A stretch of 64,000 nucleotides of DNA from Planctomyces sp. SH-PL14 (GTDB lineage: Bacteria > Planctomycetota > Planctomycetia > Planctomycetales > Planctomycetaceae): the NCBI RefSeq assembly GCF_001610835.1, contig NZ_CP011270.1:1798001-1862000 (forward strand), written 5' to 3'. Positions 21,261-32,003 of this stretch are shown here, piece after piece. The notes under the pieces were generated by a model. It was given only the letters and a program-made list of their open reading frames with translations, was not told where the DNA came from and ran no database searches. The position numbers and the translations under genes were made by a program. Position 1 is the stretch's first letter. Each line of letters opens with the position of its first letter.

Positions 21261-21402
21261 CATCCGCCTCCAGCCACAGCAAGGCGAAATTGTTGTCGCC
21301 GCCCCGCTCCTCCGCCACCTCGAAGCGGGCTGCGCAGAACGATCGACCACGGACGCCTCGGGCGAGGGGCGGGTCGCGCGGAGGACATCGGACTGCGGCC
21401 CG

Positions 21403-22779
21403 TCAGAACAGCTCCGAGATCGCGGCGGCGTCATCCACCAGCGGGATCGGGCGGCCGGCGAAGTCCGGGAACGACTGGCTGCCGTCGATGTCGAGGACGC
21501 GGTAGACCGTCGCCAGGAGGTCGTGGGGCTTGAGGGCCCGCTCGACCGGGAACTCCGCCTTGGGGTTCGTCGCTCCCACGACCGTCCCCTGCTTGAGTCC
21601 GCCTCCGGCAACCATGACCGAGACGGCGTCCCCCCAGTGGTCGCGACCGGGGATCGGATCGTTCGGGAGGCCGGTGTTGACCTTCGGCGTGCGGCCGAAC
21701 TCGCCCATCACGATCACCATGACCTTGTCGAGCATGTCCCGCTCGACGAGGTCGGTCATCAGGGCTCCGACGCATTCGTCCATCGCCCGCATGTTCGGGG
21801 CATGCCCCTCGACGAGCCGCGAGTGATGGTCCCAGTGCGGCATGTCGACGGTGACGAACGTCACCCCCGCCTCGACCAGCCGGCGGGCCATCAGCGTGTA
21901 TCGCCCCCACGGGTGCTTCGGATAGCGGGCGGCGACCTTCGGATCTTCCTGGGAGATGTCGAACGCCTTGATCGCCGCCTGGCCGAAGACGAGCGACATC
22001 GCCTCCTGGTTGCAGGCGTCCATCGTGTCCATGATCCCCGACCGGTCGACCTCGCGGCGGATCCGGTCGAGCGAGCCCATCAGCTCACTCCGGCTGCGTC
22101 CTCGCCCTTCGTCGATCCCGGCGGTCGCCTGAAAGCACTTCGGACGGTTGATCTCGATCACGTTCCCGTGATGCAGATACTTGCGCTCGGTGTCGACGTC
22201 GAACGGGTTGTAGGCCCCGCCGAGGTACGCCGCGCCGTGGTAGCCGGGGAAGAGGTAAATGCTCTCGGCCGAGGGAAGGCCTACGTACGCCGGCAGCCCT
22301 GGACGCCGCGGCCCCCGGACTTTCGAGATGGCGGCGCCAAAGGACGGAAACTTGATCCCCTGGTTGACTGACGTTGCCCCGAAGCGGCCCGTCAGCATCC
22401 AGTGCCCGGCGGCAAAATGGTCCCCCGTGCCGTGGTGGATCGACCGGATAAAGTTCATCCGGTCCGCGAACTTCGCGTGGTTCGGCAGGAGTTCCGAGAG
22501 GTGGATCCCCGGAACCTTCGTGTCGATCGCCGTGAACGGCCCGCGGCACTCCTCGGGGGCCTCCGGCTTGGGGTCATACGATTCGAGTTGGCTGGGACCG
22601 CCGTCGAGCCAGATGAGAATGACGCTCTTGTCGTTTTTCGGGGTCGCACCGTTCGCCAGCAGCCGGTTCTGTCCGGCGAGGGTCATCCCCGCCATCCCGA
22701 GGAAGCCCGCCTTCAGCGCCGCGCGGCGGGTGACTCCCGCGCAATTCGTTCCCCGGCTCGATCCGCGAATCTCCAGCAT
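21403..22779 (-). CDS. DUF1501 domain protein with Tat-like leader
   Basis: 458 aa member of the DUF1501 family, of the shorter subgroup. The leader contains TRRAALKAGFLGMAGMTLAG, with the twin Arg. Family motifs are LIWLDGGPSQLESYDPKP, the GEFGRTP box (VMGEFGRTPKVN) and C-terminal KPHDLLATVYRVLDID. Unlike the other DUF1501 gene in the window, no PSD1 gene is adjacent. It is divergent from coaD. The inverted repeat at 22827-22840 lies about 50 nt upstream. Confidence 0.92.
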   Translation of the reverse strand: MLEIRGSSRGTNCAGVTRRAALKAGFLGMAGMTLAGQNRLLANGATPKNDKSVILIWLDGGPSQLESYDPKPEAPEECRGPFTAIDTKVPGIHLSELLPNHAKFADRMNFIRSIHHGTGDHFAAGHWMLTGRFGATSVNQGIKFPSFGAAISKVRGPRRPGLPAYVGLPSAESIYLFPGYHGAAYLGGAYNPFDVDTERKYLHHGNVIEINRPKCFQATAGIDEGRGRSRSELMGSLDRIRREVDRSGIMDTMDACNQEAMSLVFGQAAIKAFDISQEDPKVAARYPKHPWGRYTLMARRLVEAGVTFVTVDMPHWDHHSRLVEGHAPNMRAMDECVGALMTDLVERDMLDKVMVIVMGEFGRTPKVNTGLPNDPIPGRDHWGDAVSVMVAGGGLKQGTVVGATNPKAEFPVERALKPHDLLATVYRVLDIDGSQSFPDFAGRPIPLVDDAAAISELF

Positions 22780-22826
22780 CGTCCACCCCTAGTCGAATCA
22801 ACGGGCGCTGATCGATACAGTATGCA

Positions 22827-22840
22827 GATTGTCAACAATC
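22827..22840. promoter_or_regulatory. Inverted repeat GATTGT-CA-ACAATC
   Basis: A perfect 6-bp dyad with a 2-nt spacer in the divergent gap between the DUF1501 gene and coaD. The minus strand reads TTGACA across it, a possible -35 box, but I could not find a well-spaced -10. Candidate operator; no regulator gene is adjacent. Confidence 0.3.
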
Positions 22841-23057
22841 GGCCAGTCCGGACGCAGGAAACAGGCGACCTGTGCGGGGAGCGGGGAGAATTTGCCGTCA
22901 GAATCCGGGATCGGGAACTTCCGGCGCTTTCCGGACCTCTCCGGGATGGCCGAGAGAGTAGGTTGAACTGAAATCCGTATTCGGTGCAGGAGCCGCGGCC
23001 CGGGTGTCGCCGTCCCCGCCGGACGAGAGAAGCATCCGTTCGGTCGGAACGTCTGAA

Positions 23058-23579
23058 ATGACAAAACTTTCCGCTCGCATCGCCGTCTACGCCGGGAGTT
23101 TCGACCCGATTACGCTCGGTCACCTCGACATGATCCGCCGGGGTTCGGGCCTGTTTGAGCACCTGATCGTCGGCATCGGCATCAATCCCGACAAAAAGCC
23201 GCTGTTCTCGCCGCAGGAGCGGCTCGACCTGATGCGGGAAGTCGTGAAAGACATCTCGAACGTTTCGGTCGAGACCTTCGAGGGGTTGACCGTGGAGTAC
23301 GTCGCCCGGAAGGGGGCGGCGGTCATGCTCCGCGGGATCCGGACCGTCTCGGACATCGAGGCGGAGTTCACGATGGCCCTCACGAACCGGACGCTGGCCC
23401 CCGGGATTGAAACGGTGTTCCTGATGGCGAGCGAAAAGTATTCGCACGTCTCCAGCACGCTGATCCGCCAGATCGCCCTCATGGGGCGCGACGGCAGCGG
23501 CGAGAGCCTGAAGCAGTTCGTCCCGCCGACCGTGATTCCCCCGCTGATGCAGAAGGTTCGTCTCCCCGCCGGGGGTTGA
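23058..23579 (+). CDS. coaD: Phosphopantetheine adenylyltransferase
   Basis: Transfers AMP from ATP to 4'-phosphopantetheine in coenzyme A synthesis; cytoplasmic, 173 aa, normal family length. The nucleotidyltransferase motif [12 protein letters not shown] is at the N-terminus and the ATP-grip motif VSSTLIRQI near residue 130 (ISST/VSSTxIR). The ATG at 23058 puts the first beta strand at residue 7 as in the family; the frame extends to 23004. purE follows after 212 nt, a gap in which I see nothing definite. Confidence 0.95.
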   Translation: MTKLSARIAVYAGSFDPITLGHLDMIRRGSGLFEHLIVGIGINPDKKPLFSPQERLDLMREVVKDISNVSVETFEGLTVEYVARKGAAVMLRGIRTVSDIEAEFTMALTNRTLAPGIETVFLMASEKYSHVSSTLIRQIALMGRDGSGESLKQFVPPTVIPPLMQKVRLPAGG

Positions 23580-23791
23580 GCCGAAGTCTCCAGCGTTCCG
23601 TCGAAAAGTCCTCCCCGCCGACCGGAGCCTCCCATCTCCGGCAACCGGCGGCGGGTCGATTTCGTCGTCCTTCCTGCCCCGCTACCATCGTCCTCCGCTC
23701 GCGGTTCCTCCGGAGCGAGGATTTCCTGCCGGTCGGCGTTCCTGCGCTTTCCGGACCGGTGGCGTTTTCCTTTCCCGATGCGCGTGAACGA

Positions 23792-24286
23792 ATGACAGAA
23801 CCCGAACGACCGCTCGTCGGTGTCATCATGGGAAGCAAGTCCGACTGGGACACCATGAAGGCGGCGGCGGACATCCTGACCGAGTTCGGCGTCTCCCATG
23901 AATGCCGGGTCGTGTCCGCCCACCGGACTCCGGAGTGGATGGTCGAGTACGCCAAGTCCGCCGCGGCGCGGGGGCTGGAAGTCATCATCGCCGGCGCCGG
24001 AGGGGCCGCTCACCTTCCGGGAATGGTCGCGTCGATGACGCTCCTCCCGGTCCTCGGCGTGCCGGTCGGCTCGAAGTGGCTGCACGGCGTCGATTCGCTG
24101 CTCTCGATCGTCCAGATGCCCGGAGGGGTTCCGGTCGGCACGATGGCGATCGGCGAGGCCGGGGCCAAGAATGCCGCCCTTCTGGCGATCCGCATCCTGG
24201 GGAATACCCGGCCGGCGCTGCGGGCTCACCTGGAGTTCTTCCAGAGCTGTCAGACACAGAAAGTCCTGGAGCAGAAGCTGCCATGA
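23792..24286 (+). CDS. purE: N5-carboxyaminoimidazole ribonucleotide mutase
   Basis: Converts N5-CAIR to CAIR in purine synthesis, working with PurK encoded next. 164 aa, the class I length. It has the signature [10 protein letters not shown], the active-site VSAHRTPEW and the glycine-rich [12 protein letters not shown]. The ATG at 23792 follows directly after non-coding-like sequence. Its stop overlaps the purK start (ATGA at 24283-24286), so the two are translationally coupled. Confidence 0.95.
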   Translation: MTEPERPLVGVIMGSKSDWDTMKAAADILTEFGVSHECRVVSAHRTPEWMVEYAKSAAARGLEVIIAGAGGAAHLPGMVASMTLLPVLGVPVGSKWLHGVDSLLSIVQMPGGVPVGTMAIGEAGAKNAALLAIRILGNTRPALRAHLEFFQSCQTQKVLEQKLP

Positions 24287-25434
24287 GTCGGAGTCTGGTT
24301 CCGGGGGACGTGATCGGGATCGTCGGGGGAGGGCAGCTCGGCCGGATGGCCTCGATCTGCGCCCGGCGGATGGGCTATCGGACGATCATCTACACCGAAG
24401 AGGCGGCGAGTCCCGGACCGCAGTGGGCGGACCAGTGCGTCGTCGGTGCGCTCGACAATACGGACCTGCTGACGAAGTTCGGCCGGCAGGTCGATGTCGT
24501 GACCTATGAGACCGAGCACATCCCGCTCGCCAGCATGCACCTGCTGGAGCGGCTGGTCCCGGTCTATCCGTCGCCGCACGTCCTGTCGATCACCCAGCAT
24601 CGGCAGCTCGAAAAGGACTTTCTCCTGCAGAACGGGTTTCCGCTCCCGGCCTGCGCGACGATCCGCTCGTACGATCACCTGGTCCAGGAGGTCAGCCGGC
24701 TGAATCGCCCCTGCGTGCTGAAGACCGCCACCGGTGGTTACGACGGCAAGGGGCAGTGGAAAGTCGGCCTTCAAGACGGGGACGTCGCGGCTGCCTGGAA
24801 GGCGGCCAACGGCCGAGGGACGGTCCTGGAAGAGTGGGTCGACCTGGCCTTCGAGTGCTCCGTGATCGGGGCCCGGGCGGTCGACGGGACGATGGCCTTC
24901 TATGGCCCCCTGCTCAACGACCACGCGAATCACATCCTGGACGTTTCGGTCTGCCCGATCGTCGAGTCCCGGATGTCGGATTCGTTGCGGGCGGAGGCCC
25001 GTGAGATCGCCGCGGCTCTTTGTACGAAGCTGGATGTTGTGGGGCTGCTGTGTGTCGAGATGTTCGTGACGACGAGTGGAAAACTGCTCGTCAATGAGCT
25101 GGCTCCGCGGACGCACAACTCGGGGCACCTGACGATCGAGGGGCACGTCACGAGCCAGTTCGAGCAGATCATGCGGATCGTGGCCGGGCTGCCGCTGGGT
25201 GCGGTGGACCAGATCCGGCCGGCGGCGATGGCGAACCTGCTGGGGGATCTCTGGTCGGCCGGTCCGCCGCGGTGGGACCGTCTGTTGCGGCATCCTGCCG
25301 CCAAACTCCACCTGTACGGAAAACTCGATGCCAAGCCGGGCCGCAAGATGGGCCATGTGACGGCGACGGCGGACACGCCGGAAGCGGCGGCGGAGACCGT
25401 CCAGCGGGCCCGGGCGGATTTGGTTGGCGGGTGA
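24283..25434 (+). CDS. purK: N5-carboxyaminoimidazole ribonucleotide synthase
   Basis: ATP-grasp enzyme that carboxylates AIR with bicarbonate and ATP, feeding PurE. 383 aa. It shows the N-terminal [12 protein letters not shown], the ATP-grasp motif [14 protein letters not shown], and the metal-binding CVEMFV and [12 protein letters not shown]. The start is fixed by the ATGA overlap with purE; the longer upstream frame lies inside purE. R5 begins 8 nt after its stop. Confidence 0.95.
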   Translation: MSRSLVPGDVIGIVGGGQLGRMASICARRMGYRTIIYTEEAASPGPQWADQCVVGALDNTDLLTKFGRQVDVVTYETEHIPLASMHLLERLVPVYPSPHVLSITQHRQLEKDFLLQNGFPLPACATIRSYDHLVQEVSRLNRPCVLKTATGGYDGKGQWKVGLQDGDVAAAWKAANGRGTVLEEWVDLAFECSVIGARAVDGTMAFYGPLLNDHANHILDVSVCPIVESRMSDSLRAEAREIAAALCTKLDVVGLLCVEMFVTTSGKLLVNELAPRTHNSGHLTIEGHVTSQFEQIMRIVAGLPLGAVDQIRPAAMANLLGDLWSAGPPRWDRLLRHPAAKLHLYGKLDAKPGRKMGHVTATADTPEAAAETVQRARADLVGG

Positions 25435-25442
25435 GCCCGCTG

Positions 25443-25779
25443 GCTCAAACCGCGTCCTCGCCGGCACGACTCCGCCCGCTCAAACCCATCGTGCGACGGC
25501 CACTGGGGTCAAGGGGGTCTCACCCCCTTGCCGCCGGAGGCATTTTCAATGAGGAACCGTGGGACACAACGGGCGTTCCCTTTGTGGTACCGGCGTTGAG
25601 GACTCACAGCTCGCTTTGCAATCCCCGCGGGTTGGTGATGGGCATACGGCACGTCGTCCGCGCTTGGATACGTGCTCCTTCAGACATCTCTCGACGAGAC
25701 GGCCTCCGGCGGGCAAGGGGGCCAAGAAAACAACACAGGCCCCCCTTGCATCCCCCACCAGGGTGCCCCTGGACCCGGT
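25443..25779 (+). repeat. R-element copy R5
   Basis: Plus-orientation copy starting 8 nt after the purK stop. Hairpin A at 25510-25530 reads CAAGGGGGT, loop CTC, ACCCCCTTG: the top C-G pair seen in most copies is replaced by T-A on both arms. Hairpin B (about 25713-25749) has the long loop in reverse sense (AAGAAAACAACACA). Confidence 0.85.
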
Positions 25780-25983
25780 GGACAGAGAAGCCCAGGTCTC
25801 TTCGTAGCTGCGCGACTCCTGAAGATTCCCTCAAGACGGCCCCCCTCTACCCAAGTCCGGCTGTAGCGGTCCTTCGACCTGTTCCTGCCACACCGGCCTC
25901 CCTCCCCCCATTCCCGGCTCCCTGGACGACCAGTCGCGCAGTGGAGAGCCTCTTCTGACGATGTCCCTTGTGCAGCCCCCACA

Positions 25984-26044
25984 GCTCCGGGGCAGGACGT
26001 CCCGGAGCCCCGTGCGGACCGCAACGGAAGTAAGGATTCTTCCG
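25984..26044 (+). promoter_or_regulatory. Leader hairpins upstream of the TolC-like gene
   Basis: Two stems stand in the 298-bp gap after R5: GCTCCGGG/CCCGGAGC with a 9-nt loop (25984-26008) and CGGAAG/CTTCCG with an 8-nt loop (26025-26044). The second ends 19 nt before the AAGGAG ribosome site at 26064-26069. A leader or attenuator role is possible but unsupported otherwise. Confidence 0.3.
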
Positions 26045-26077
26045 TAAAGACCGACGTCGGACGAAGGAGCGTTCGGA

Positions 26078-27778
26078 ATGAAGCCGATCCTGCGCTCGGT
26101 GGCAACCGCCACCGTACTGGCTCAGATGCTGGCTGGCGCGGGCTGTCAGCACGTCGAACGGTACATCCATAACGGCTTCAAGGTCGGGCCCAACTACTGC
26201 CCCCCCGCCGCTCCGGTCAAAGACCACTGGATCGACTCCGCCGACCGCCGCGTCCGCTCCGACACCGACGACCTCAGCGACTGGTGGACGGTCTTCGGCG
26301 ACCCGCTCCTCAACCGCTTCATGCGGGACGCCTACACGCAGAACCTGACGCTCCGTCAGGCCGGCTTCCGCATCCTCCAGGCCCGCGCCATCCGCGGCAT
26401 CGCCGGCGGAAACTTCTTCCCGCAGCAGCAGAACGCCGACGGAAGCTACCGTCGGTCGGTCTCCAACCTGAACTTTTTCGACAGCTGGGACTTCGGTTTC
26501 AACCTCTCCTGGGAACTCGATTTCTGGGGCCGCTACCGCCGGGCGATCACTTCGGCCGATGATGCCCTCGAAGCGTCCGTCCTCGACTACGACGACGTCC
26601 TCGTGACCCTCCTGGGGGACGTGGCGGTCAACTACACCGTCATCCGGACGAGCCAGGAACGGATCCGGCTCCTCTCCGAGATCATCCTGATCCAGGAGGA
26701 CGTCCTGGACTTCATCAAGGGGCGGCTCCAGGCGGGGGCGGTGACCGACCTCGACCGCGCCCAGGCGGAGAGCAACCTGGAGCAGAGCCGGGCCCAGATC
26801 GAAACCCTCAAGATCGATCTCCGGACCTCGCAGAATCAGCTCTGCGTGCTGATGGGGATGTCGCCTCAGGACCTCTCGACGATCCTGGCCTCGGCTCCCA
26901 ATACGAACATCCCGAAGGCCCCCGAGTTCATCGTGGCCGGGATTCCGGCGGACCTCCTCTCCCGCCGGCCGGACGTCCGCCGCGCGGAACGTCTGGCGGC
27001 GGCCCAGGCGGAGCAGATCGGCATTGCGGAGACCGACTGGTATCCCGCAATCACGATCAACGGGACGATCGGCTGGCAGGCGAACAACTTCTCCGATCTC
27101 TTCCGTCCGCGGGCGATGAACGCGAGCGTCGGCCCTTCGTTCCAGTGGAACCTGCTCAACTACGGACGGATCCTCAACAACGTCCGGCTGCAGGACGCGA
27201 CGCTGCAGGAGTTGCTGGTGCAGTACCAGTCGACGGTGCTTCAGGCGGACCTCGAGGTTGAGAACGGGATCACGATCTATCTACAGTCGCACGAGCGGGC
27301 CCGGCACCTGGAGACGAGCGTCGACAATGCGTATGTCGCGCTGCGGGTTGTGGTGTCCCAGTATGAGGCGGGTCTGCAGGGGGTCGACTTCAACCGGTAC
27401 GCGACGATTCTGCAGCAGTTGATCAACCAGCAGGATTCGTGGATCCAGTCCCGCGGTCAGATTGCGCAGGGGCTGATTCAGGTTTACCGGGCGTTGGGTG
27501 GTGGTTGGCAGATCCGTTGTCAGCCGGAGGTCGACAAGCGGGGGACGTTGTCGGCGTTCCCCGAGGGGAAGCCGGAAGACGCGGAGGCGACCGAGATGCC
27601 GCTGCAGGCCGGTCCGAATCCGCTCCCCGTGCCGCCGGATGCGGCACCTTTGCCGGCGGCTGCGAAGCCGGCTGAGGAAGCTGGGGAGAAGGTTGATCCG
27701 GCTGTGGATGCGATCAAGGGGGCGTGGCAGCGTCGGAATGCGGCGATCCAGAATTCGTCGTTGTCGAACGCAGACTAA
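26078..27778 (+). CDS. TolC/NodT-family outer-membrane efflux lipoprotein
   Basis: Outer-membrane channel subunit of a tripartite efflux system, 566 aa. The lipobox LAGAGC places the lipidated Cys at C23. The body is two outer membrane efflux repeats: a first with WWTVFGDPLLNRFM, DFGFNLSWELDFWGRYRR and a helical hairpin, a second with GIPADLLSRRPDVRRAERLA and the sequence after it. The C-terminus (about 480-566) is a Pro/Ala-rich, probably disordered tail beyond the normal family end. Excellent ribosome site AAGGAG, 8 nt spacing. No inner-membrane pump or adaptor gene is nearby in the window, so the partner is elsewhere. Confidence 0.9.
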   Translation: MKPILRSVATATVLAQMLAGAGCQHVERYIHNGFKVGPNYCPPAAPVKDHWIDSADRRVRSDTDDLSDWWTVFGDPLLNRFMRDAYTQNLTLRQAGFRILQARAIRGIAGGNFFPQQQNADGSYRRSVSNLNFFDSWDFGFNLSWELDFWGRYRRAITSADDALEASVLDYDDVLVTLLGDVAVNYTVIRTSQERIRLLSEIILIQEDVLDFIKGRLQAGAVTDLDRAQAESNLEQSRAQIETLKIDLRTSQNQLCVLMGMSPQDLSTILASAPNTNIPKAPEFIVAGIPADLLSRRPDVRRAERLAAAQAEQIGIAETDWYPAITINGTIGWQANNFSDLFRPRAMNASVGPSFQWNLLNYGRILNNVRLQDATLQELLVQYQSTVLQADLEVENGITIYLQSHERARHLETSVDNAYVALRVVVSQYEAGLQGVDFNRYATILQQLINQQDSWIQSRGQIAQGLIQVYRALGGGWQIRCQPEVDKRGTLSAFPEGKPEDAEATEMPLQAGPNPLPVPPDAAPLPAAAKPAEEAGEKVDPAVDAIKGAWQRRNAAIQNSSLSNAD

Positions 27779-27786
27779 CGGCGACC

Positions 27787-28111
27787 GCTCGAACCACGTC
27801 CTTGCCGGCGCAGCTTGGTAGCTCAAACCCAACGTGCCACGGCAACCAGGGGTCAAGGGGGCCACGCCCCCTTGCCGCCGGAGGCACTTCTATGAGGAAC
27901 CGTGGCAAGCAACGGATGTCCCCTTTGTGGGACCCGCGTTGAGGACTCCCCGCTCGCCCCGGAATCCCCGCGGGTTGGTGACGGGGCATACGACACGGTG
28001 TCCGCGCTTGGACACGATCTCCTTCAGACATCTCTCGACGAGACAAGCCTCCGGCGGGCAAGAGGCATTCTGCCCCCTGCACCCCCTGACCAGGGTGCCC
28101 CTGGACCCGGT
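27787..28111 (+). repeat. R-element copy R6
   Basis: Plus-orientation copy in the convergent gap: 8 nt after the TolC-like gene and 18 nt before the 3' end of the Aas-like gene. Hairpin A is the common CAC-loop form. Hairpin B is short and partly decayed (CAAGAGGCATTCTGCCCCC). The internal stem GTGTCC/GGACAC around loop GCGCTT is perfect here. Confidence 0.85.
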
Positions 28112-28129
28112 TCTTTGGGACGCGAATGC

Positions 28130-31100
28130 TTATGACGCCTGCGTCCGCGCAATCGCCAGATCCTTGATCCCCTTCAAATCCAGCTTCCCCGTCCCAAGGA
28201 GCGGAATCCGCTCCACCTCAAAAAAACAGTCCGCCGAAGGCAACCACAAATTCGGCAGGCCCATCGCCGAAAGCTCCTTCAGCACCTCCGGAACCGGCTT
28301 CTTCAGCGGCTTGTGCAACACAATCAACCGCTCACCCCGGTTCGGATCACTCACCGCCGTCACCGCGAGACGCAGCTCCGCATCCTCATCACTCGGATCC
28401 TCAGTCAGCCGCGTCAGATGCTCCTCGAGCAGAATATGCGGCACCATCTCGCCGCCAATCTTCGAGAACCGGCTCTGCCGACCGGTGATCTCAATAAACC
28501 CTTCATCGTCCAGCTTGGCAAAGTCCCCCGTGACATACCACCCGTCACGGATCACCGCCGCCGTCTTGTCCGGCTGCTGGAGATAGCCCTTCATCACGTT
28601 GGGCCCCTTGATCAGCAGCAGTCCCTCGCGGTTCACTCCCAGGTCCGCGCCGGTATCGGGATCGATCACCTTGGCTGCAACCCCCGGCAGAGGTCGGCCC
28701 ACCGTCCCGAGCTTCGTCCCCTTCTGCTGGACTTCCGACGAGCGGTGATCGGGAATATTGACCGCCGCCACCGGCGAGAGCTCGGTCGTGCCGTACCCTT
28801 CGGACGGCATCACCTTGAACTTCTCGTGGAACTGGTGAGCCAGGTCCGTCGGGAGTTTCTCCGCCCCCACGACGACCATGTCGAGCGACGCGAACTGCGA
28901 CGGCTCGACCCGCTTGATGTACGACTTCAGGAACGTCGGCGTCGACATCAGGATCGTCGCCTTGTGCTTCTCGACCAGCTTGCCGATCGTCTTCGCGTCG
29001 AGCGGATTGAAGTGGTAGACCCCCTTCGGCTCAAAGCAGAGCGGCAGCCACATCGAGGCCGTATAGCCAAACGAATGGAAGAAGGGCAGGATCCCCATCA
29101 GACCGTCGGTGATCTCCAGATGCAGGAGCTGATCGACGGCATCAATGTTCGAGGCGACGTTGTGATGCGAGAGCATCACCCCCTTCGGCTCACCGGTCGA
29201 GCCCGAGGTGAAGATGATGCTGAGCGTCTCATCCGGATCGACGGAGTGCAGACCGAGCATCCGCGTGACGATTCCCGTCGGCAGGGCGTAGGCCATCAGC
29301 CCCGCCACCGCCTTGTCCATCTTGGTGACCTTGTCCTTGAGGTCGTCCAGGAAGACGAACTCGGCCCCTTCGGGCTTGAAAGGCCGGCGATCCAGGAACT
29401 GCCGGCTCGTCAGGATGTGCTTGATCCCCGCCGTCCGGATGCAGTAGTTGAGGGTGTCGTCCGAGAGCGTGTAGTTGAGGTTGACCGCCACCCGCTTCGA
29501 GAGGCTGACCGCCATGTTGGCGATGCAGCCGCCGGTCGACGGCGGAAGCAGGATCCCGATGTTCTGCTCGTCGGGAGCGAAGGTGGTCCGCTCCAGGATC
29601 CGCCGGGCGATGATCGTCCGGAGCAGGAGCATCGTCCCGGAGACTTCCTGGCCGAGCGAATCCGCCACCTTGATCCGTTTTCCGGTTTCGCGGCACTGCT
29701 GCACGAAACGGACCGCCGGAATCGGCGAATACGGCTTGTCAGATTTCACGGCGTCCACTCCGAGCTGCTCGACGGCGAGCCGGACCTGGCTGACGTCGTC
29801 CGGCTGGGGCATCGGTTTACCAAAATGAACCGCCACCCGGTAAGGCCAGTGTTTCGGCCACTTCCAGAAGAATTTGCCCCCCGCAAAGCTGAAAACGCTT
29901 CCCCACAAGCCGTGGAGGTAGGCCGGGATCACCGGGGCGTTCGTCCCCTCGACGATCTTCATCAAACCCCGCTGGAACGGCTGCAACTGGCCGGTCCGGG
30001 TCAGGGCCCCTTCGGCAAAAATGCACACCAGCTCGCCGTTCGCCACCGCCTCCTTGGCGGTCTTCAGCGCCATCACGATCGACCGCGGTCCCTCGGAGGC
30101 CTTGATCGGAATGACGTGCATCACCTTGGCCAGACCCGTCAGGAGCGGGTTCCGGACGTAATCGGCATAGACCAGGAACCGGACGAACCGCGAGGAGCTC
30201 GTCAGCATCAGGATCCCGTCGACCCACGAAACGTGGTTGGCGACGATCAGCGCCCCGCCCCGCTCCGGAATGTTCTCCCGGCCGACGACCTGCAGCCGGT
30301 AAACGGTGTGGCTCGCCAGCCAGAAGACAAACCGGGCCGTGATCTCCGGCATCAACCGGAGGGCATAGATCAGGATCGGGATCGTCCCCAGGCCGGCCAG
30401 GGCGAAGATCGCCCCCGGGGAAATCCCCAGGACCGCCTTGAGAACAAAGAACACCGCCGCGGAGAGCAGGATCCCCAGGAACACGACGAAGTTCGTCGCC
30501 GCCAGGATCATCCCCCGCAGCCGCGGATCGGTCCGGTGCTGCAGGTACGACTCGAGTGGAACGTCGAACAGTCCGGCGCTCGCCCCCAGAAGGCAGAGCG
30601 ACGCCGCGCACAGATAGAACATGACCTGATGGGTCGCCGGCGCGTCGGCCGTGACGAACCGGCCCGTCAGGTAGACGAGGACCGAGCTGATGACGACGCC
30701 GAGCGCCCCGATCGGGACGATCCCCAGCTCGACCTTCCCCTCGGACCATTTCCCCGCGAGGAGGCTTCCCCCGCCGAGTCCCAGCACAAGGACCGCCATC
30801 AGCATCCCGACGCTCTGCTGCGGGAGGTGCAGCCACTCCTTGCCGAGCGGGTCGGCATTGAGCTGGGCGAGCGATGCCAGGAACCAGAAGAACCCGATCC
30901 CGAGGGCGGTCCGGAAGAGCTTCGTCTCCCGGGCCAGCGTCCGCAGGGCCGGAAGCGTATGAGAGAAAGGGTCGATCTCCAGCGGCCGCGTCGGCGAGGC
31001 GGCCACGAGGGGCTCGATCATGATCGCCGTCGCGGTGCCGGCCACCGCCATGCCGATCAGGGCCACTATCACCGGCCAGAGCTCCCAGGGGCTGAGCCCC

Positions 31101-31642
31101 CCTCCCAGGCTCGGAGTGACAACGCCATAGAGCGAATAGCCGCCGATCATTCCCAGGGCCGACCCGCACACCGTCACCAGCCCCATCCAACCGTTGCCGG
31201 CGGTGAGCAGGGGAGGCGGGAGCATCTCGGGAATCGCCCCGTACTTGGAAGGGGCGAACAGGGCGCTTTGGGCCCCGATCAGGAACACGAGGAAGTAGAG
31301 GAACGTCAGGTTGCCCAGGACGAGCGCCAGGATCGCGAGGGCCATGATGACCACTTCGGCGACTTTGCAGGCAACGATGACGACCCGCTTGCTGTACCGG
31401 TCGGCCAGCGATCCGGAGAACGGGGCGAGCAGCAGGTAGGGGATCGTGAAGCAGGCCGCCCCCAGGACGAGCGCCGTATCGCTCCCGATCCGTCCCGTCC
31501 CCATCGCGTAGCAGACCGACAGCCACTTGAAGACGTTGTCGTTGATGCAGCCCAGAAGCTGCGTCAGGACAAGCCCAAGGAAGCTCCGGTTGCGAAGCGG
31601 CGAATCCGGCGGTGGGGGGAGACTGTCACTCGGCGGGGACAT
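28130..31642 (-). CDS. MFS flippase / 1-acyltransferase / acyl-ACP synthetase fusion (LplT-PlsC-Aas)
   Basis: Three lysophospholipid-recycling activities in one 1170 aa inner-membrane protein. About residues 15-430 form an MFS domain like LplT, the lysophospholipid flippase ([19 protein letters not shown]). About 440-650 form a PlsC acyltransferase with NHVSWVD (the NHxxxxD motif) and [15 protein letters not shown]. The rest is an AMP-binding acyl-ACP synthetase ([42 protein letters not shown]). In E. coli LplT and Aas are separate proteins. I chose the ATG at 31642, just before the MFS domain; the frame extends to 31831. Probably re-acylates lysophospholipids. Confidence 0.9.
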   Translation of the reverse strand: MSPPSDSLPPPPDSPLRNRSFLGLVLTQLLGCINDNVFKWLSVCYAMGTGRIGSDTALVLGAACFTIPYLLLAPFSGSLADRYSKRVVIVACKVAEVVIMALAILALVLGNLTFLYFLVFLIGAQSALFAPSKYGAIPEMLPPPLLTAGNGWMGLVTVCGSALGMIGGYSLYGVVTPSLGGGLSPWELWPVIVALIGMAVAGTATAIMIEPLVAASPTRPLEIDPFSHTLPALRTLARETKLFRTALGIGFFWFLASLAQLNADPLGKEWLHLPQQSVGMLMAVLVLGLGGGSLLAGKWSEGKVELGIVPIGALGVVISSVLVYLTGRFVTADAPATHQVMFYLCAASLCLLGASAGLFDVPLESYLQHRTDPRLRGMILAATNFVVFLGILLSAAVFFVLKAVLGISPGAIFALAGLGTIPILIYALRLMPEITARFVFWLASHTVYRLQVVGRENIPERGGALIVANHVSWVDGILMLTSSSRFVRFLVYADYVRNPLLTGLAKVMHVIPIKASEGPRSIVMALKTAKEAVANGELVCIFAEGALTRTGQLQPFQRGLMKIVEGTNAPVIPAYLHGLWGSVFSFAGGKFFWKWPKHWPYRVAVHFGKPMPQPDDVSQVRLAVEQLGVDAVKSDKPYSPIPAVRFVQQCRETGKRIKVADSLGQEVSGTMLLLRTIIARRILERTTFAPDEQNIGILLPPSTGGCIANMAVSLSKRVAVNLNYTLSDDTLNYCIRTAGIKHILTSRQFLDRRPFKPEGAEFVFLDDLKDKVTKMDKAVAGLMAYALPTGIVTRMLGLHSVDPDETLSIIFTSGSTGEPKGVMLSHHNVASNIDAVDQLLHLEITDGLMGILPFFHSFGYTASMWLPLCFEPKGVYHFNPLDAKTIGKLVEKHKATILMSTPTFLKSYIKRVEPSQFASLDMVVVGAEKLPTDLAHQFHEKFKVMPSEGYGTTELSPVAAVNIPDHRSSEVQQKGTKLGTVGRPLPGVAAKVIDPDTGADLGVNREGLLLIKGPNVMKGYLQQPDKTAAVIRDGWYVTGDFAKLDDEGFIEITGRQSRFSKIGGEMVPHILLEEHLTRLTEDPSDEDAELRLAVTAVSDPNRGERLIVLHKPLKKPVPEVLKELSAMGLPNLWLPSADCFFEVERIPLLGTGKLDLKGIKDLAIARTQAS

Positions 31643-32003
31643 TCCGCAAGGTCTCGGCGTCAGTCCGGAAAGGTGGGGATGGGGCCCCTCGATCGCGCGG
31701 GCGCGGCGCCGCCCGGCCGTCGGACGAGGCTTCGTCCGCGTTTCCGGGTCGTCACCAGCGAGCTGAGTGCGAGCGGGCGTGGTCGAAGCGCGCAGACCGG
31801 TCACATTCCGCTCAGCAGCTTCGCCCCACAACTCTAGCTGTCGATCGAAATTCGGAGAACCAAACCGCTCCCCCGCGCGGGATGTTCACAATCTGCCTCA
31901 CGTCCGTCCCCTACAGGCGATCCAACCCCGGGCGACACAATCCCTCGGGACCGCTATCTTCGGAATCCCCGTCGTTCCGTGTCGAACCGGTGAGGTCCGT
32001 CCC
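31643..32003. other. Divergent intergenic region, no feature recognised
   Basis: 361 bp between the Aas-like gene and the large secreted protein gene. It should contain both promoters, but I could not find a convincing pair of -35/-10 boxes, a strong dyad or an ORF with a homologue. Confidence 0.4.

Noticed and set aside
28313-31837. 1174-codon plus-strand ORF opposite the LplT-PlsC-Aas gene
   Set aside because: Low-complexity, Arg/Asp/Gln-rich antisense translation caused by GC-rich codon use; the minus-strand gene has clear domains.
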